Made by a program: the position numbers and the translations under genes
Part shown: piece after piece, positions 28,790 through 37,654 of the stretch
Position numbering within the stretch: position 1 is the stretch's first letter
Layout of the letters: every line of letters begins with the position of its first letter
Assembly: GCA_965662355.1 (NCBI GenBank)
Contig: CBFIHP010000009.1
Coordinates: 1 to 64,000 of the forward strand
DNA length: 64,000 nt
Source of the DNA: GCA-2683825 sp965662355
Lineage (GTDB): Bacteria > Planctomycetota > UBA1135 > GCA-002686595
Reading direction: 5' to 3'
Notes under the pieces: generated by a model
What the model saw: only the letters and a program-made list of their open reading frames with translations
The model's database searches: none
What the model was told of the DNA's origin: nothing

Positions 28790-31744
28790 CTACGCCTTCG
28801 CGACCGCGTAGTCCTCGTCATCCTTCGGTGTGGAAGGGGGTGAGGAGCTCGTTTGGCGACCCTTGCGGCTTTCGAGCCAGAGGAGGACCGGGTTGGCGAT
28901 GAAGATCGTCGAGTAGGTACCCGTGATGACACCGACCATCATGGCGAAGGAGAAGCTCTCGAGAACGTTGCCTGTGCCGAGGTTCACGACGAAGAGCACC
29001 GCGACAGCGATGAAGGTCGTGAAGGAGGTCAGGACCGTACGGGAGAGGGTCTGGTTGATCGACAGCGTGAGGACCTCGGAGAGGGGGCCCTTGCTGCGCG
29101 GGAGGTTTTCCCGGACGCGGTCGAAGATGACGATCGTGTCGTTCAGGGAGTAACCGATGATCGTCAGGAAGGCGGCGATCATGGGTAGGTTGATCTCGCC
29201 GTTGATGAGCCCGATCTTGTTGGCCACGGTCATGACACCGAGGGTGATCAGGACGTCGTGGGTCAGGGCGCAGACAGCGGCCCAGCCGTAGCTGTACTCC
29301 GCGAAGCGAACGCGAATGTACATCACGATCACGAAGAGACTGATCAGGAGCGCCATGACCGCCTTGTCGCGCAGTTCGCCGACGACCTGGGGGCCGACCT
29401 GGCTGAAGGAGGCGATGGCCGAGGAGAGGTCGTACTTCTCCTGGTTGCTGTCGATCTTGTTGACGAAGGCTCCCTCGATGGCCTGCTTGAGCTCGGTCGT
29501 GTTGCGACCGGTTGCGGCTTCAGCCTGGAAGTCGTAAGAGCCCTTGCGTTGACCGTCGGTCACGGTGGGGGTGTTGAGTCCCAGCGAGGCGAGCTTCGTT
29601 TCGATGTCATCCCGGGGGTGGACACCGTTGAAGATGATGGAGCCCGTCAGGGCCGTGCCATCGAGCTTGATCTGAATCGCCTCGTCGAGGAGCACGTCCC
29701 CGAGGCTGTCGCGCAGGATGGGCTGGAGTTCCTTGCCCTGTCCGATCTCCGTCTCCTCCGAGACGGTCTTGACCGTGACGCGGAAACGCGTGTAGCCGTC
29801 GCCATCCGCCGAATTCAGAACCGGGATGACCTGGGCGAACTGGCCGATGGTGGGGATGTCCTTGACCCGCTTGCGAATGCCATCGATGTCTTGCGGCTCC
29901 TTCGTGACGAGTTGCGCCTCGACACCGCCGGTGAAGTCGATACCGAGCCGCTCCATGTCCGGGCTGTTGATGAAGATGCCGAGCCCGAGCACGATCAGCG
30001 CGCCGGAGATCATCATCGCCGTCTTCGCCTTCGGCAGGAAGTTGTAGTTCGCCTTCACGAACCACGTTCCGACGGGGTAGCTCTTGGCACCCTTCTCGAG
30101 CGAGAAGTGCACGAGCACGCGGGTGATGACGAGGGCCGCGAAGACCGAGGTGATGATGCCGACCATCAGCGTGGCCGCGAAACCTCGCACGGGGCCCGTG
30201 CCTACCTTGTAGAGGATCAGGGCCGTCAAGAAGGTCGTGATGTTGGCGTCGAGGATGGCCGAGAGGGCCTTGTCGAAGCCCGCTTTGGCCGCTTGACGTG
30301 CACTGCGTCCCTTGTCGGACTCTTCACGGAGGCGGTCGAAGATCAGGATGTTGGCATCCACCGCCATACCGACGGTCAGAATCAGTCCAGCGATACCTGG
30401 CAGCGTCAGCGTGGCATCGAGGAACGACAAGCCACCCATCAAGAGCGAGAAGTTCGCGATCAGGGAGATGGCCGCGAGCATCCCCAGGCGCTTGTAGTAG
30501 AAGACCATGAAGATCAGCACGAGCACGATCGCCATGACACCGGAGATGAAGCCGCGGTTGACGTAGTCGTCGCCCAGGCTCGCCCCCACGCGTTCGTCCG
30601 ACTCGAGGGTCGGGCGCAGCTTCAACGAGCCGGCGCGCAGGATGGTCATCGCGTTGCGGACTTCTTCGGCGGTGAAGTTGCCGCGGATGATGCTGCTACC
30701 GAAGAGTGCGCCCTGGATTTCCGGGGCCGAGGTGATCTCCTCGTTCAGAACGATCGCCATGCGACGGTTCTTGTTCTCCTTCGTGAAGCCCCCGAATTCC
30801 TGGCTGCGTTCCGGCTTGATCTCGAAGCCGACGGCGGGAAACCCGAACTCGTCCTGGCTCGGGAACACGCGCGCCAGGTCCTCGCCGCGGAAGTCGTACT
30901 TGTCCTCCGTGGGGAGCAGCACGATGTTCGCGCGATCGAACTCGCTGATTTCCGAGCCATCCGGGACCGCCTGGGCGAACCAGCGCAGTCCGGAGGTGGG
31001 GCCTTCGTCACCCTCGACGTAGTTGTAGTTGGAGAGCGGAGTGCCTTCGGGCTGGGATTCACGCCACGCCTGTAGCTTCTGCTGTTCGGTCTCGAAGTCG
31101 GTACCGAGGGCCTGCAACTCCGCCACGTTGTCGGCGATGATCAGGAACTGCAGCTCGCCCAGGTTCTCGATCGCGGCGCGGATCGAGTCACCGAAGATCA
31201 GCTTGACGTCGGAGTTCGTGGTATGGGCCGCAAGGGTCGAAGCGCCGTGCTGGCGCTGGCAGCGCAGCAGGCGGTCGCGACTCTTGGCTTCGTAGCGAAC
31301 GTGCTCGGTCCCGATTTCGACGACACCGGTCTCGGGGAAAGCCGAGGCGTCCACCAGCTCGATCTCGGTGACGCCCTGATCGGCCTGCAGGGCCGTCTTC
31401 AGTGTACTCTCGGCCTCGACCTTGCCTCCGCCGACGTTGCCCGGCAGCTCGATGACGATCTGGTCCGATCCGCTCTGGCGGATCACCACCTCGCGCGTGC
31501 CGTCCGGATCGACCCGTGTGCGCAGGATCGAGATCGTCTGCTGGAGGACCTCGCTTGGGTCCTCGGAAGCACTAATCTTGCCCTCTTCGACTGCGTTTTC
31601 GAAGTCGAAGCGGTAGACCAGCCGCGTTCCGCCTCGCAGGTCCAGCCCCAGGTTGAAGGCCGGTTGCTTGAGAGCAAGGAACCCAAGCGAGATCAGAAGG
31701 AGGGTGAAGATCAGAGTGACCTTGCGGCCGGGATTTTCGAACAT
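28790..31744 (-). CDS. secDF: SecDF protein-export membrane protein (fused SecD-SecF)
   Basis: A 984-residue fusion. The SecD half (residues about 1-560) has an N-terminal helix, NLGLDLRGGT, the P1 periplasmic domain and the TM4 motif GMAVDANILIFDRLREE. The SecF half (about 580-984) has GIDFTGGVEAQ and GYSLNDTIVIFDRVREN. SecDF uses the proton gradient to pull preproteins out of SecYEG. P1 contains an extra stretch at residues about 122-182 (DASAFPETGVVEIGTEHVRY ... RQHGASTLAAHTTNSDVKL) that looks like a small beta domain of phage-tail or surface-protein type and is not part of normal SecD. It lies downstream of rplS with a 76-nt gap. Confidence 0.95.
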   Translation of the reverse strand: MFENPGRKVTLIFTLLLISLGFLALKQPAFNLGLDLRGGTRLVYRFDFENAVEEGKISASEDPSEVLQQTISILRTRVDPDGTREVVIRQSGSDQIVIELPGNVGGGKVEAESTLKTALQADQGVTEIELVDASAFPETGVVEIGTEHVRYEAKSRDRLLRCQRQHGASTLAAHTTNSDVKLIFGDSIRAAIENLGELQFLIIADNVAELQALGTDFETEQQKLQAWRESQPEGTPLSNYNYVEGDEGPTSGLRWFAQAVPDGSEISEFDRANIVLLPTEDKYDFRGEDLARVFPSQDEFGFPAVGFEIKPERSQEFGGFTKENKNRRMAIVLNEEITSAPEIQGALFGSSIIRGNFTAEEVRNAMTILRAGSLKLRPTLESDERVGASLGDDYVNRGFISGVMAIVLVLIFMVFYYKRLGMLAAISLIANFSLLMGGLSFLDATLTLPGIAGLILTVGMAVDANILIFDRLREESDKGRSARQAAKAGFDKALSAILDANITTFLTALILYKVGTGPVRGFAATLMVGIITSVFAALVITRVLVHFSLEKGAKSYPVGTWFVKANYNFLPKAKTAMMISGALIVLGLGIFINSPDMERLGIDFTGGVEAQLVTKEPQDIDGIRKRVKDIPTIGQFAQVIPVLNSADGDGYTRFRVTVKTVSEETEIGQGKELQPILRDSLGDVLLDEAIQIKLDGTALTGSIIFNGVHPRDDIETKLASLGLNTPTVTDGQRKGSYDFQAEAATGRNTTELKQAIEGAFVNKIDSNQEKYDLSSAIASFSQVGPQVVGELRDKAVMALLISLFVIVMYIRVRFAEYSYGWAAVCALTHDVLITLGVMTVANKIGLINGEINLPMIAAFLTIIGYSLNDTIVIFDRVRENLPRSKGPLSEVLTLSINQTLSRTVLTSFTTFIAVAVLFVVNLGTGNVLESFSFAMMVGVITGTYSTIFIANPVLLWLESRKGRQTSSSPPSTPKDDEDYAVAKA

Positions 31745-31820
31745 GGGGAGCTGCCTTTAGTCCTGTCGGCGGCTTTTGGGAGGAGTGTTCGTGAACGAAG
31801 GGGGGTGGACCGATGAGGTC

Positions 31821-32333
31821 CTAGACCTGAACCGGCGCCGGATCGGGATCGGCGCTTCCGTCTGTCTGGGCTTTGGCCGCTTCCTTGGTCGCTTCTTTGG
31901 TCGCTTCTTTGGTCGCTTCTTTGGCCGCCTTGGCTTCGTCGTGGGCCTTGCGCTCGGCCTCTTCCATGGCCTTGTAGCGGCGCGCCTTTTCACCGACGAG
32001 CTCCTCGACGCGGGTCTGCTTGCCAACGCGATCGCGCAGGTAGTAGAGGCGCGCACGGCGGACCTTGCCACGGCGCGTCATTTCGACGTCCTTCACGCGC
32101 GGGCTGTGGAGCGGGAAGATGCGCTCGACACCCTCGCCCTGCACGATCCGGCGCACGACGATGCTCTTGGCGATGCCACGTCCCTGGATGGCGAGGATGG
32201 TGCCCATGAAGATCTGGACCCGTTCCTTGTCGCCTTCCTTGATCAGGTAGTGCACGCGAACCGTGTCACCGACGTGGCAGATAGGGAGCCTGTCTTTTCC
32301 CAGCTCGTTTCCCAACTCTTCAATGAGGCTCAT
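31821..32333 (-). CDS. rplS: 50S ribosomal protein L19 with Lys/Ala-rich C-terminal tail
   Basis: Residues about 1-115 are L19 (FMGTILAIQGRGIAKSIVVRRI, GEGVERIFPLHSP, KVRRARLYYLRDRVGK). Family members usually end near 115. Here a 50-residue tail follows with the tandem repeat KEATKEATKEATKEA and an acidic, Pro-rich end. L19 sits at the 30S-50S interface. The DNA carries a 12-bp tandem repeat at 31872-31932. trmD lies 5 nt upstream, the conserved trmD-rplS order. Confidence 0.96.
   Translation of the reverse strand: MSLIEELGNELGKDRLPICHVGDTVRVHYLIKEGDKERVQIFMGTILAIQGRGIAKSIVVRRIVQGEGVERIFPLHSPRVKDVEMTRRGKVRRARLYYLRDRVGKQTRVEELVGEKARRYKAMEEAERKAHDEAKAAKEATKEATKEATKEAAKAQTDGSADPDPAPVQV
31872..31932. 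repeat. 12-bp tandem repeat inside the rplS tail
   Basis: About four copies of TTGGTCGCTTCT, with the outer copies diverged, encode the Lys-Glu-Ala-Thr repeat of the L19 tail on the minus strand. Copy number changes would keep frame because the unit is 12 bp. Confidence 0.85.
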
Positions 32334-32338
32334 GGTCC

Positions 32339-33049
32339 CTAGTCCTTCTGTCTCGTCTCTGTTCGCGTTTCAGGTGTTTGTGTGAGGTCGGGGCGACGCT
32401 CGAGCGTGCGCTCGGTGCGTCTATTGGCTCGCCAGGCGTCGATCTTCTTGTGATCGCCGCCGATGAGCACGTCCGGCACCTCCCGCCCGCGCCACACACG
32501 GGGTCGCGTGTAGTGAGGATGGTCGAGGCCGTCCGCTTCGAACGATTCCACTTCCGCCGAACGCTCGTCCCCCAGAACGCCGGGCATCAGGCGGCAGACC
32601 GCCTCGGTGACGCACAGCGCGGGGAGCTCGCCTCCGGAGAGAACGAAATCGCCGATCGAGATGTCATCCCACTCCAACTCTTGCCGGATCCGCTCGTCGA
32701 AGCCTTCGTAGCGGCCGCAACAGAGGAGCAAACGGTCCTTTTCGACCAACGACCGGGCCTTTCCTTGTCGGAAGGGGGTCCCGTCGGGGGTGAGCAGGAT
32801 TTTGTGGAAGGTCCCAAAGCGCCTCTCCAACCATTCGACACAGTCGAAGATCGGTTCGGGCTTCAAAACCATCCCGGGTCCACCGCCGAACGGTCGGTCG
32901 TCGACGGTGCGGTGCCGGTTTCGAGTGAAGTCCCGGATGTCCACCAGACGTATCTCTGCTGCACCCTTGGCCTGGGCAATACCGAGGATACTCGTGCCGA
33001 TGTAGGGCTCGAGGGCCTCGGGGAACAGGGTCAGGATGCAGAAGAGCAC
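32339..33049 (-). CDS. trmD: tRNA (guanine-37-N1)-methyltransferase
   Basis: The 236-residue SPOUT methyltransferase makes m1G37 in tRNAs and prevents +1 frameshifting. The N-terminus FCILTLFPEALEPYIG, DDRPFGGGPGMVLKPEP, LCCGRYEGFDERI and the knot GDFVLSGGELPALCVTEAVCRL are all present. It is directly upstream of rplS. The usual rpsP and rimM partners are not in this window, so the operon is reduced to trmD-rplS-secDF. Confidence 0.97.
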   Translation of the reverse strand: MLFCILTLFPEALEPYIGTSILGIAQAKGAAEIRLVDIRDFTRNRHRTVDDRPFGGGPGMVLKPEPIFDCVEWLERRFGTFHKILLTPDGTPFRQGKARSLVEKDRLLLCCGRYEGFDERIRQELEWDDISIGDFVLSGGELPALCVTEAVCRLMPGVLGDERSAEVESFEADGLDHPHYTRPRVWRGREVPDVLIGGDHKKIDAWRANRRTERTLERRPDLTQTPETRTETRQKD

Positions 33050-33233
33050 GGCCGGGGGATCCCGGAAAAAGGGGGGGCAGGGTATGGAAGGCTGGTTTCC
33101 CGGTCAAGCAAGACCACAGCTCCTACACCGTTTAATGGCACGATCTCTCCCGATGGTCGCCCGAAGGCCAGGATCTTTCGGGTTGAGCGGCGGGGGGCTT
33201 GCCAACGCCGCAACGGGCGCCGATCCTACCTCC

Positions 33234-33845
33234 ATGTTCACCGGCCTGATCGAAGCGCGCGTTTCCATCCATAGCCTCGAGAGTCAGGGCACGGGTGCTC
33301 GTTTGGTGCTGGAACGACCCGATTTTGGGCCAAATCGACGCCCTTTTGAGCCGGAAATGGGCGAAAGCATCGCTATTTCGGGCTGTTGTCTGACCCTGGC
33401 AGACCTAGTGGAAGGGCGCCCCGTCTTCGAGTTGACCCACGAGACCCTGGGGCGAACGTGGTTCGGCGAGGCCCGAGCCGGGGAGGTCGTCAACGTCGAG
33501 CGCTCCCTGACCCTGATGGATCGGCTCGGCGGCCACCTGGTCTCGGGCCATGTGGATGGGGTGGGCCGGCTCGTCGAAAAGAGCGATTCCGGTGACGGGG
33601 GAGCGCTCTACACGTTCGAGGTCCCCGACGGTTTCGAGCGCTATTTGATCGAGAAGGGCAGCGTCGGAATCGATGGCATCAGCCTCACCGTGGTTCAACC
33701 CAAGGGGCGGCGCTTCGACGTGGCTCTGATTCCGGAGACCCTCGCGCGCACAAGCCTTGGTGCCTCCGAGCTCGGAAGCCGAATCCACCTCGAGGCCGAC
33801 ATGGTCGGCAAGTGGGTCGAGCGCCTGGTGGCGCCCCACGCCTAG
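33234..33845 (+). CDS. ribE: Riboflavin synthase (alpha chain)
   Basis: A 203-residue protein of two lumazine-binding repeats. MFTGLIEARV opens repeat 1, with GCCLTL and THETLGRT. Repeat 2 opens at GHLVSGHVDGVGRL, with SVGIDGISLTVV and PETLARTSLG. It dismutates two dimethylribityl-lumazines to riboflavin. ATG at 33234 matches the universal MFTG start. I found no FMN riboswitch in the 185 nt upstream. It is divergent from trmD. Confidence 0.96.
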   Translation: MFTGLIEARVSIHSLESQGTGARLVLERPDFGPNRRPFEPEMGESIAISGCCLTLADLVEGRPVFELTHETLGRTWFGEARAGEVVNVERSLTLMDRLGGHLVSGHVDGVGRLVEKSDSGDGGALYTFEVPDGFERYLIEKGSVGIDGISLTVVQPKGRRFDVALIPETLARTSLGASELGSRIHLEADMVGKWVERLVAPHA

Positions 33846-33970
33846 CTGCGCCGCGTCGGAAAAGCTTGCCTCTGTGTAAGGCCTCTGGGCCCCTCCCTGT
33901 TTCCGTCAAGTTAGAACCCACGCGATCCCGATGGCTAGTCCTGATCGGGTCCACTTCAAACGGGGGTAAA

Positions 33971-34795
33971 ATGAAGCTGATGGTTCTGGCCAGTCCGCTC
34001 TTGGTAGCAGGGACGGCCCTTGGGGTAAATGCGGCGAACAACGATTCGCGTCCGACGCTCGCACCGCACGAGACGGTCCTGTCTTCGGTGCATGCGCTGC
34101 GCGACAACGACACCAAGTCCTTGGTCTATTCGTTCTTGACGGACGAGCAGATCACCACCGCCAAGGCGGAATGGGAGATGACTCGCAAGCAGGCGATCGA
34201 GCCCGGCGAGAACGAGGCATTCAAGGGCTTCATGTCACAACTGACAGCCCCCGGAGCGGAGAAGGCGTTGATGGAGCAGGTCGAGCCGACTCTGGCCGAG
34301 TTGCGCCCGCAGCTGACGATGATGGTCGGGATGTTCAGCGGCATGGGGCAATCCATGGTCTCTGAAAACGATGCGCTCTCTCCGGAGGAGAAGGCACAGG
34401 CGAGCCGCCTGCTCGATGGAATCGGGCGCACGTTTCTCACGAACGACCTGACGAACGTCGATTCGGCCCGCAAGGTCATCGGGATCGTTTGTTCGGCTGC
34501 GCGAAGCTTGCACTTCGATTCTCTCGCGAGCGTACAAGCGCTGAATTTCGATCAGTTGCTTTCCAAGGGCGATGCCATCCTGAAAGCCACCAAGGATGTC
34601 CTGGCGCTCTACGGGATTTCGATGGACGAGTGGCTCTCCAGTTTCCAGGCTGAGACTGTCAGCCAGACCGCAGATGCGGCCGTCGTTCGTCTCCACTACG
34701 AATTCCTCGGCGTGAAGGAGAGCACCGAGTACAACATGGTCAAGGTCGGCAAGCGCTGGGTTCAGAAAGAGACCGCCGAGGCCATCGCTTTCTGA
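33971..34795 (+). CDS. Secreted hypothetical protein
   Basis: A 274-residue protein with a signal peptide (residues 1-21, ending VNAA). The rest is helical and soluble, starting with a segment HETVLSSVHALRDNDTKSLV and ending with YNMVKVGKRWVQKE, which recalls DUF4878/NTF2-like secreted modules. I do not recognise a family with certainty. GGGGGTAAA precedes the ATG. A hairpin terminator follows. Confidence 0.65.
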   Translation: MKLMVLASPLLVAGTALGVNAANNDSRPTLAPHETVLSSVHALRDNDTKSLVYSFLTDEQITTAKAEWEMTRKQAIEPGENEAFKGFMSQLTAPGAEKALMEQVEPTLAELRPQLTMMVGMFSGMGQSMVSENDALSPEEKAQASRLLDGIGRTFLTNDLTNVDSARKVIGIVCSAARSLHFDSLASVQALNFDQLLSKGDAILKATKDVLALYGISMDEWLSSFQAETVSQTADAAVVRLHYEFLGVKESTEYNMVKVGKRWVQKETAEAIAF

Positions 34796-34820
34796 GGGAC
34801 GACTCCCACATCGCCAGTCA

Positions 34821-34860
34821 CGCCGCTTGTTCGCCCTGTCGAGCAAGCGGCGTTTGCGTT
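34821..34860. terminator. Terminator hairpin between convergent genes
   Basis: A perfect 9-bp stem CGCCGCTTG/CAAGCGGCG with a 14-nt loop is followed by TTTGCGTTT on the plus strand. It sits between the convergent genes ending at 34795 and 34882. The T tract is interrupted, so strength is uncertain. Confidence 0.65.
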
Positions 34861-34881
34861 TGGCACCTCGCTGGTGGTGTT

Positions 34882-35658
34882 CTAATTGGCAGGACCGATC
34901 AGCTCGGGCAGGCTCTGGGCGACGATGAACGCACCGACGACGAACAAGAAGACGGCAAATGACCTCTTCAGGAGCTGTTGTGGGAGCTTGGCGCTGACGG
35001 CTTTGCCGGCGAAGCCTCCCAGGATTCCGAGCAACGTGAACGTCCCGACGACATTCCAGTCGAGGCGTAGGCCGAGCCCGTCGAGCACGTCCAGGTACTT
35101 GTAGAAGCCGGTAAAGGACTTGAGCGCGATGATGAAGAGGCTCGTTCCGATGGCTCGGTGCATCGGGAGTCCTCCGAGAAGGACGAGAGCCGGGACGATC
35201 AGGAACCCTCCTCCGACTCCGACGAAACCCGTCACGACACCGACCGTGAGTCCTTCCAAGGCGATCTTGAGGACGTTCCTGTGCACCACTTCGGCATCTC
35301 CACGCTCCTCGAAGGGTCGCAACATGAAGACTCCCGCTACGAGCATGAGGGCGGCGAAGACAGCTAGCTGCGTAGCGCCCGAGACGAACTGGGAAAGAGA
35401 GGCTCCCAGGTACGCTCCAGCCATCCCAGGAACGCCAAAGAACAGGATGCTTCGGTAGTCGACCAGGCGGCTCCGCGCGTACGGCAAGGCAGCGACGAGG
35501 CTGATCGCGCCGACAATTCCAAGCGACCCGGCGATGGCGATCTTCTCGTCTTGACCCACGAGATAGGTGAGCACGGGAACGGTGAGGATCGACCCCCCCG
35601 AGCCCAACAGCCCAAGACTGAGGCCGACGAGGAGAGCACCTGCAACGGCCCAGAGCAT
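34882..35658 (-). CDS. TauE/SafE family sulfite/anion exporter
   Basis: A 258-residue protein with about eight membrane segments. The two-repeat TauE/SafE signature is visible: GLSLGLLGSGGSILTVP near the N-terminus and TGFVGVGGGFLIVPALVLLG in the middle. Family members export sulfite, sulfoacetate or related organosulfur anions. Next to a rhodanese and a sulfide:quinone oxidoreductase, export of sulfite or thiosulfate formed from sulfide is a reasonable inference. It lies 4 nt after the rhodanese gene. Confidence 0.88.
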   Translation of the reverse strand: MLWAVAGALLVGLSLGLLGSGGSILTVPVLTYLVGQDEKIAIAGSLGIVGAISLVAALPYARSRLVDYRSILFFGVPGMAGAYLGASLSQFVSGATQLAVFAALMLVAGVFMLRPFEERGDAEVVHRNVLKIALEGLTVGVVTGFVGVGGGFLIVPALVLLGGLPMHRAIGTSLFIIALKSFTGFYKYLDVLDGLGLRLDWNVVGTFTLLGILGGFAGKAVSAKLPQQLLKRSFAVFLFVVGAFIVAQSLPELIGPAN

Positions 35659-35662
35659 GCGC

Positions 35663-36205
35663 TTACTCCCCCGGCGAAGCGGCCTGTCTGTTCCAGGGCA
35701 TCTTGGCCAGCATCATGCCCATTGCGCAGGTGTCCGTGAGGCCGGCGAAGACGAGTCCCGCACCGACGAATGCGCTGAGGCCGAAGAGGAGGGGGTGAAC
35801 CAGAAAGCCCAGCAGCACTCCAAGGACAACGAGGGCGCCCGCTGCGACACGAACCTGTCGCTCGAGCGACATGCCTTGCCCTCGTAGCAGAGGTAGGCCG
35901 GCCTGCTCCCAGGCAACGACACCTCCCTCGAGCACGTGCAAGGAATCGATGTCGTGAGCGTGCAGGATCCTCTGGGCCTCTTCGGCTCGTCGGCCAGTCC
36001 TGCAGATCAGGGCGACTCTGCTGCCGGAGGCTTGCTCCCTGATCGACGTTGCGTGCTGCTTCAAGCCTCCCAGAGGCGTGTTGTGGGAGCCCGCGATGTG
36101 AGCTCCCATGAACTCTCCCGGCGTCCGCACGTCTACGAGAAACCAGCCCTCCGAGCTGCTCAGCTCTGAGGGCTGGACCGTTGTCTTCATCGATCGCGTG
36201 CTCAT
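35663..36205 (-). CDS. Rhodanese with C-terminal DUF2892 membrane domain
   Basis: A 180-residue protein. Residues about 10-110 are a rhodanese with active-site loop ICRTGRRAEEA (Cys nucleophile). Residues about 115-180 have two membrane helices of the DUF2892 type. The arrangement matches E. coli YgaP, an inner-membrane sulfurtransferase. It should move sulfane sulfur made by sulfide oxidation. ATG at 36205 overlaps the stop of the preceding DUF2892 gene. Confidence 0.9.
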   Translation of the reverse strand: MSTRSMKTTVQPSELSSSEGWFLVDVRTPGEFMGAHIAGSHNTPLGGLKQHATSIREQASGSRVALICRTGRRAEEAQRILHAHDIDSLHVLEGGVVAWEQAGLPLLRGQGMSLERQVRVAAGALVVLGVLLGFLVHPLLFGLSAFVGAGLVFAGLTDTCAMGMMLAKMPWNRQAASPGE

Positions 36206-36402
36206 GCTTCCTTCCGCGTGGAAAGTCCGAACGGGAGGTACAGGGGGCACCAGCTGACGAAGCTCGTCACGGCGAAGACGGCGGCCAAAACGCCAAGGAT
36301 CGTGGCAGCCGAGCCATCGATCACGCCTTGGAAGTAGAGGGCTCCGATGGCAAGTGCCAGGATGACGCGGAGCGTCCGGTTGTTTCCTATGTTCTTCTTC
36401 AT
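36202..36402 (-). CDS. DUF2892 small membrane protein
   Basis: A 66-residue protein starting MKKNIGNNRTLRVILALAIG, the standard opening of DUF2892, with two membrane helices and a Cys-Pro in SWCPLYLPFG. These small proteins accompany rhodanese and sulfide-oxidation genes. It is coupled to the rhodanese gene by a 4-nt overlap. Confidence 0.88.
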   Translation of the reverse strand: MKKNIGNNRTLRVILALAIGALYFQGVIDGSAATILGVLAAVFAVTSFVSWCPLYLPFGLSTRKEA

Positions 36403-36448
36403 GGCTCAGTTTCCTCTTCGAGGGGTGGCGGTGGGGGGGGGGTGGAAA

Positions 36449-37654
36449 CTAGGCGCGGCCCTTGAGCATGCCGTCCCAGTACAGTATCGGAAGAAGGTGC
36501 TTCTTGACTAGATACATGCTGAGTCGCTCCTTGCCCTGGTCGATAGGGAAGGTCTCTTGAGGGTTGCCGTCATAGTCGAACTCCGCCATGACGAGCTTCC
36601 CGTAGCCGGTGACGAGGGGGCATGAGGTGTAGCCGTTGTACTTGCCCTCGAGCGGTCGTCCGTTCATGACGGCAAGCAGGTTGGAGGCGACGACAGGTGC
36701 TTGCTTGCGGATCGCCGCGCCTGTCTTCGAAGTCGGCAATGCGGAGGCGTCACCCAAGGCGAAGACGTTGTCGTATCTGGGATGTCGAAGCGTTTCCTTG
36801 TCCGCTTCTACCCAACCCTCTTCGTTGGAAAGGGGACTGCGCTTGATGAAGTCCGGAGCGCTCATGGGCGGCGTGACGTGCATCATGGAGTAGGGCAGCG
36901 CGACGTCCTCGTTCGTGTCCAGGCGCTTGAAAGTTGCCTGTCTACTCTCCGGTTCTACGGAGGCTAGATTGTGCTGATACCGAACCTCTATGTTGTACCG
37001 CTTGACTACCTCGAGGAGCGTCTTGGCGTACTTCGCGACAGCGAAGATCTTCGGTGTGGCTATGCAGAAGACTATCTTGTAGTCGGCCTTGGGCGGATGT
37101 TTCCTCCAGTAGTCGGCGGCCAGGTACATGATCTTCTGGGGTGCACCGCCGCACTTGATCGGCGTGCTCGGGTGGGTGAACACTGCAGTCCCGCCCTCGA
37201 AGGAGCGGATGTTGTCCCACGTCGAATCAACCGTCTCGAAGGAGTAATTGCTGCAGAGCCCAGCCCTTCCAACGTTTCCCTCGAGGCCAGGGATCTTGCT
37301 CCAGTCGATCTGAATGCCAGGCGCAACGACGAGGAAGTCGTATGTGATGCGTTGACCGGAGGCTAGCTCAACCGCGTTTTCGTCGGGAATGAACTTGGTG
37401 ACCGCATCACGAACCCAGGTCGCGCCCTTGGGGATCACGGAAGCTTGTGGGCGCGCGGTGGCTTCCTTGGGGCGTACCCCCGCGCCTACCAAGGTCCATA
37501 GAGGCTGGTAGTAGTGAACTTCCGAGGGATCGATGATGGCTACATCTGGCTTGTCCATCGTGCGGCAAAGTCGCGCAGCCACGGTGATGCCAGCGGTGCC
37601 GGCGCCCACAATCAGGACCTGGAAGTGTTGCTTGTCGTCGTTTTGGTTAGTCAC
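36449..37654 (-). CDS. sqr: Type II sulfide:quinone oxidoreductase
   Basis: A 401-residue flavoprotein. The FAD-binding N-terminus is VLIVGAGTAGITVAARL. The redox cysteines lie in IKCGGAPQKIMYL and YTSCPLVTGYGKL. The C-terminal block FPIDQGKERLSMYLVK closely follows the mitochondrial-type (type II) enzyme. It oxidises sulfide to sulfane sulfur and passes electrons to quinone. A G-rich run separates it from the DUF2892 gene. Base composition here is visibly less GC-rich than the flanks, compatible with transfer. Confidence 0.92.
   Translation of the reverse strand: MTNQNDDKQHFQVLIVGAGTAGITVAARLCRTMDKPDVAIIDPSEVHYYQPLWTLVGAGVRPKEATARPQASVIPKGATWVRDAVTKFIPDENAVELASGQRITYDFLVVAPGIQIDWSKIPGLEGNVGRAGLCSNYSFETVDSTWDNIRSFEGGTAVFTHPSTPIKCGGAPQKIMYLAADYWRKHPPKADYKIVFCIATPKIFAVAKYAKTLLEVVKRYNIEVRYQHNLASVEPESRQATFKRLDTNEDVALPYSMMHVTPPMSAPDFIKRSPLSNEEGWVEADKETLRHPRYDNVFALGDASALPTSKTGAAIRKQAPVVASNLLAVMNGRPLEGKYNGYTSCPLVTGYGKLVMAEFDYDGNPQETFPIDQGKERLSMYLVKKHLLPILYWDGMLKGRA

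Noticed and set aside
29258..31075. Plus-strand open frame of 605 codons opposite secDF
   Set aside because: Its composition (Asp/Glu/Arg/Val/His rich, no hydrophobic core) is typical of antisense translation of a membrane-protein gene.
31860..31935. Possible CRISPR-like short repeats
   Set aside because: The units are 12 bp, contiguous without spacers and in frame with the rplS tail. No CRISPR array or cas gene is seen in the window.
33050..33233. Possible FMN riboswitch upstream of ribE
   Set aside because: I looked for the conserved AGGGGTGAAATTCCC-type blocks and found none.
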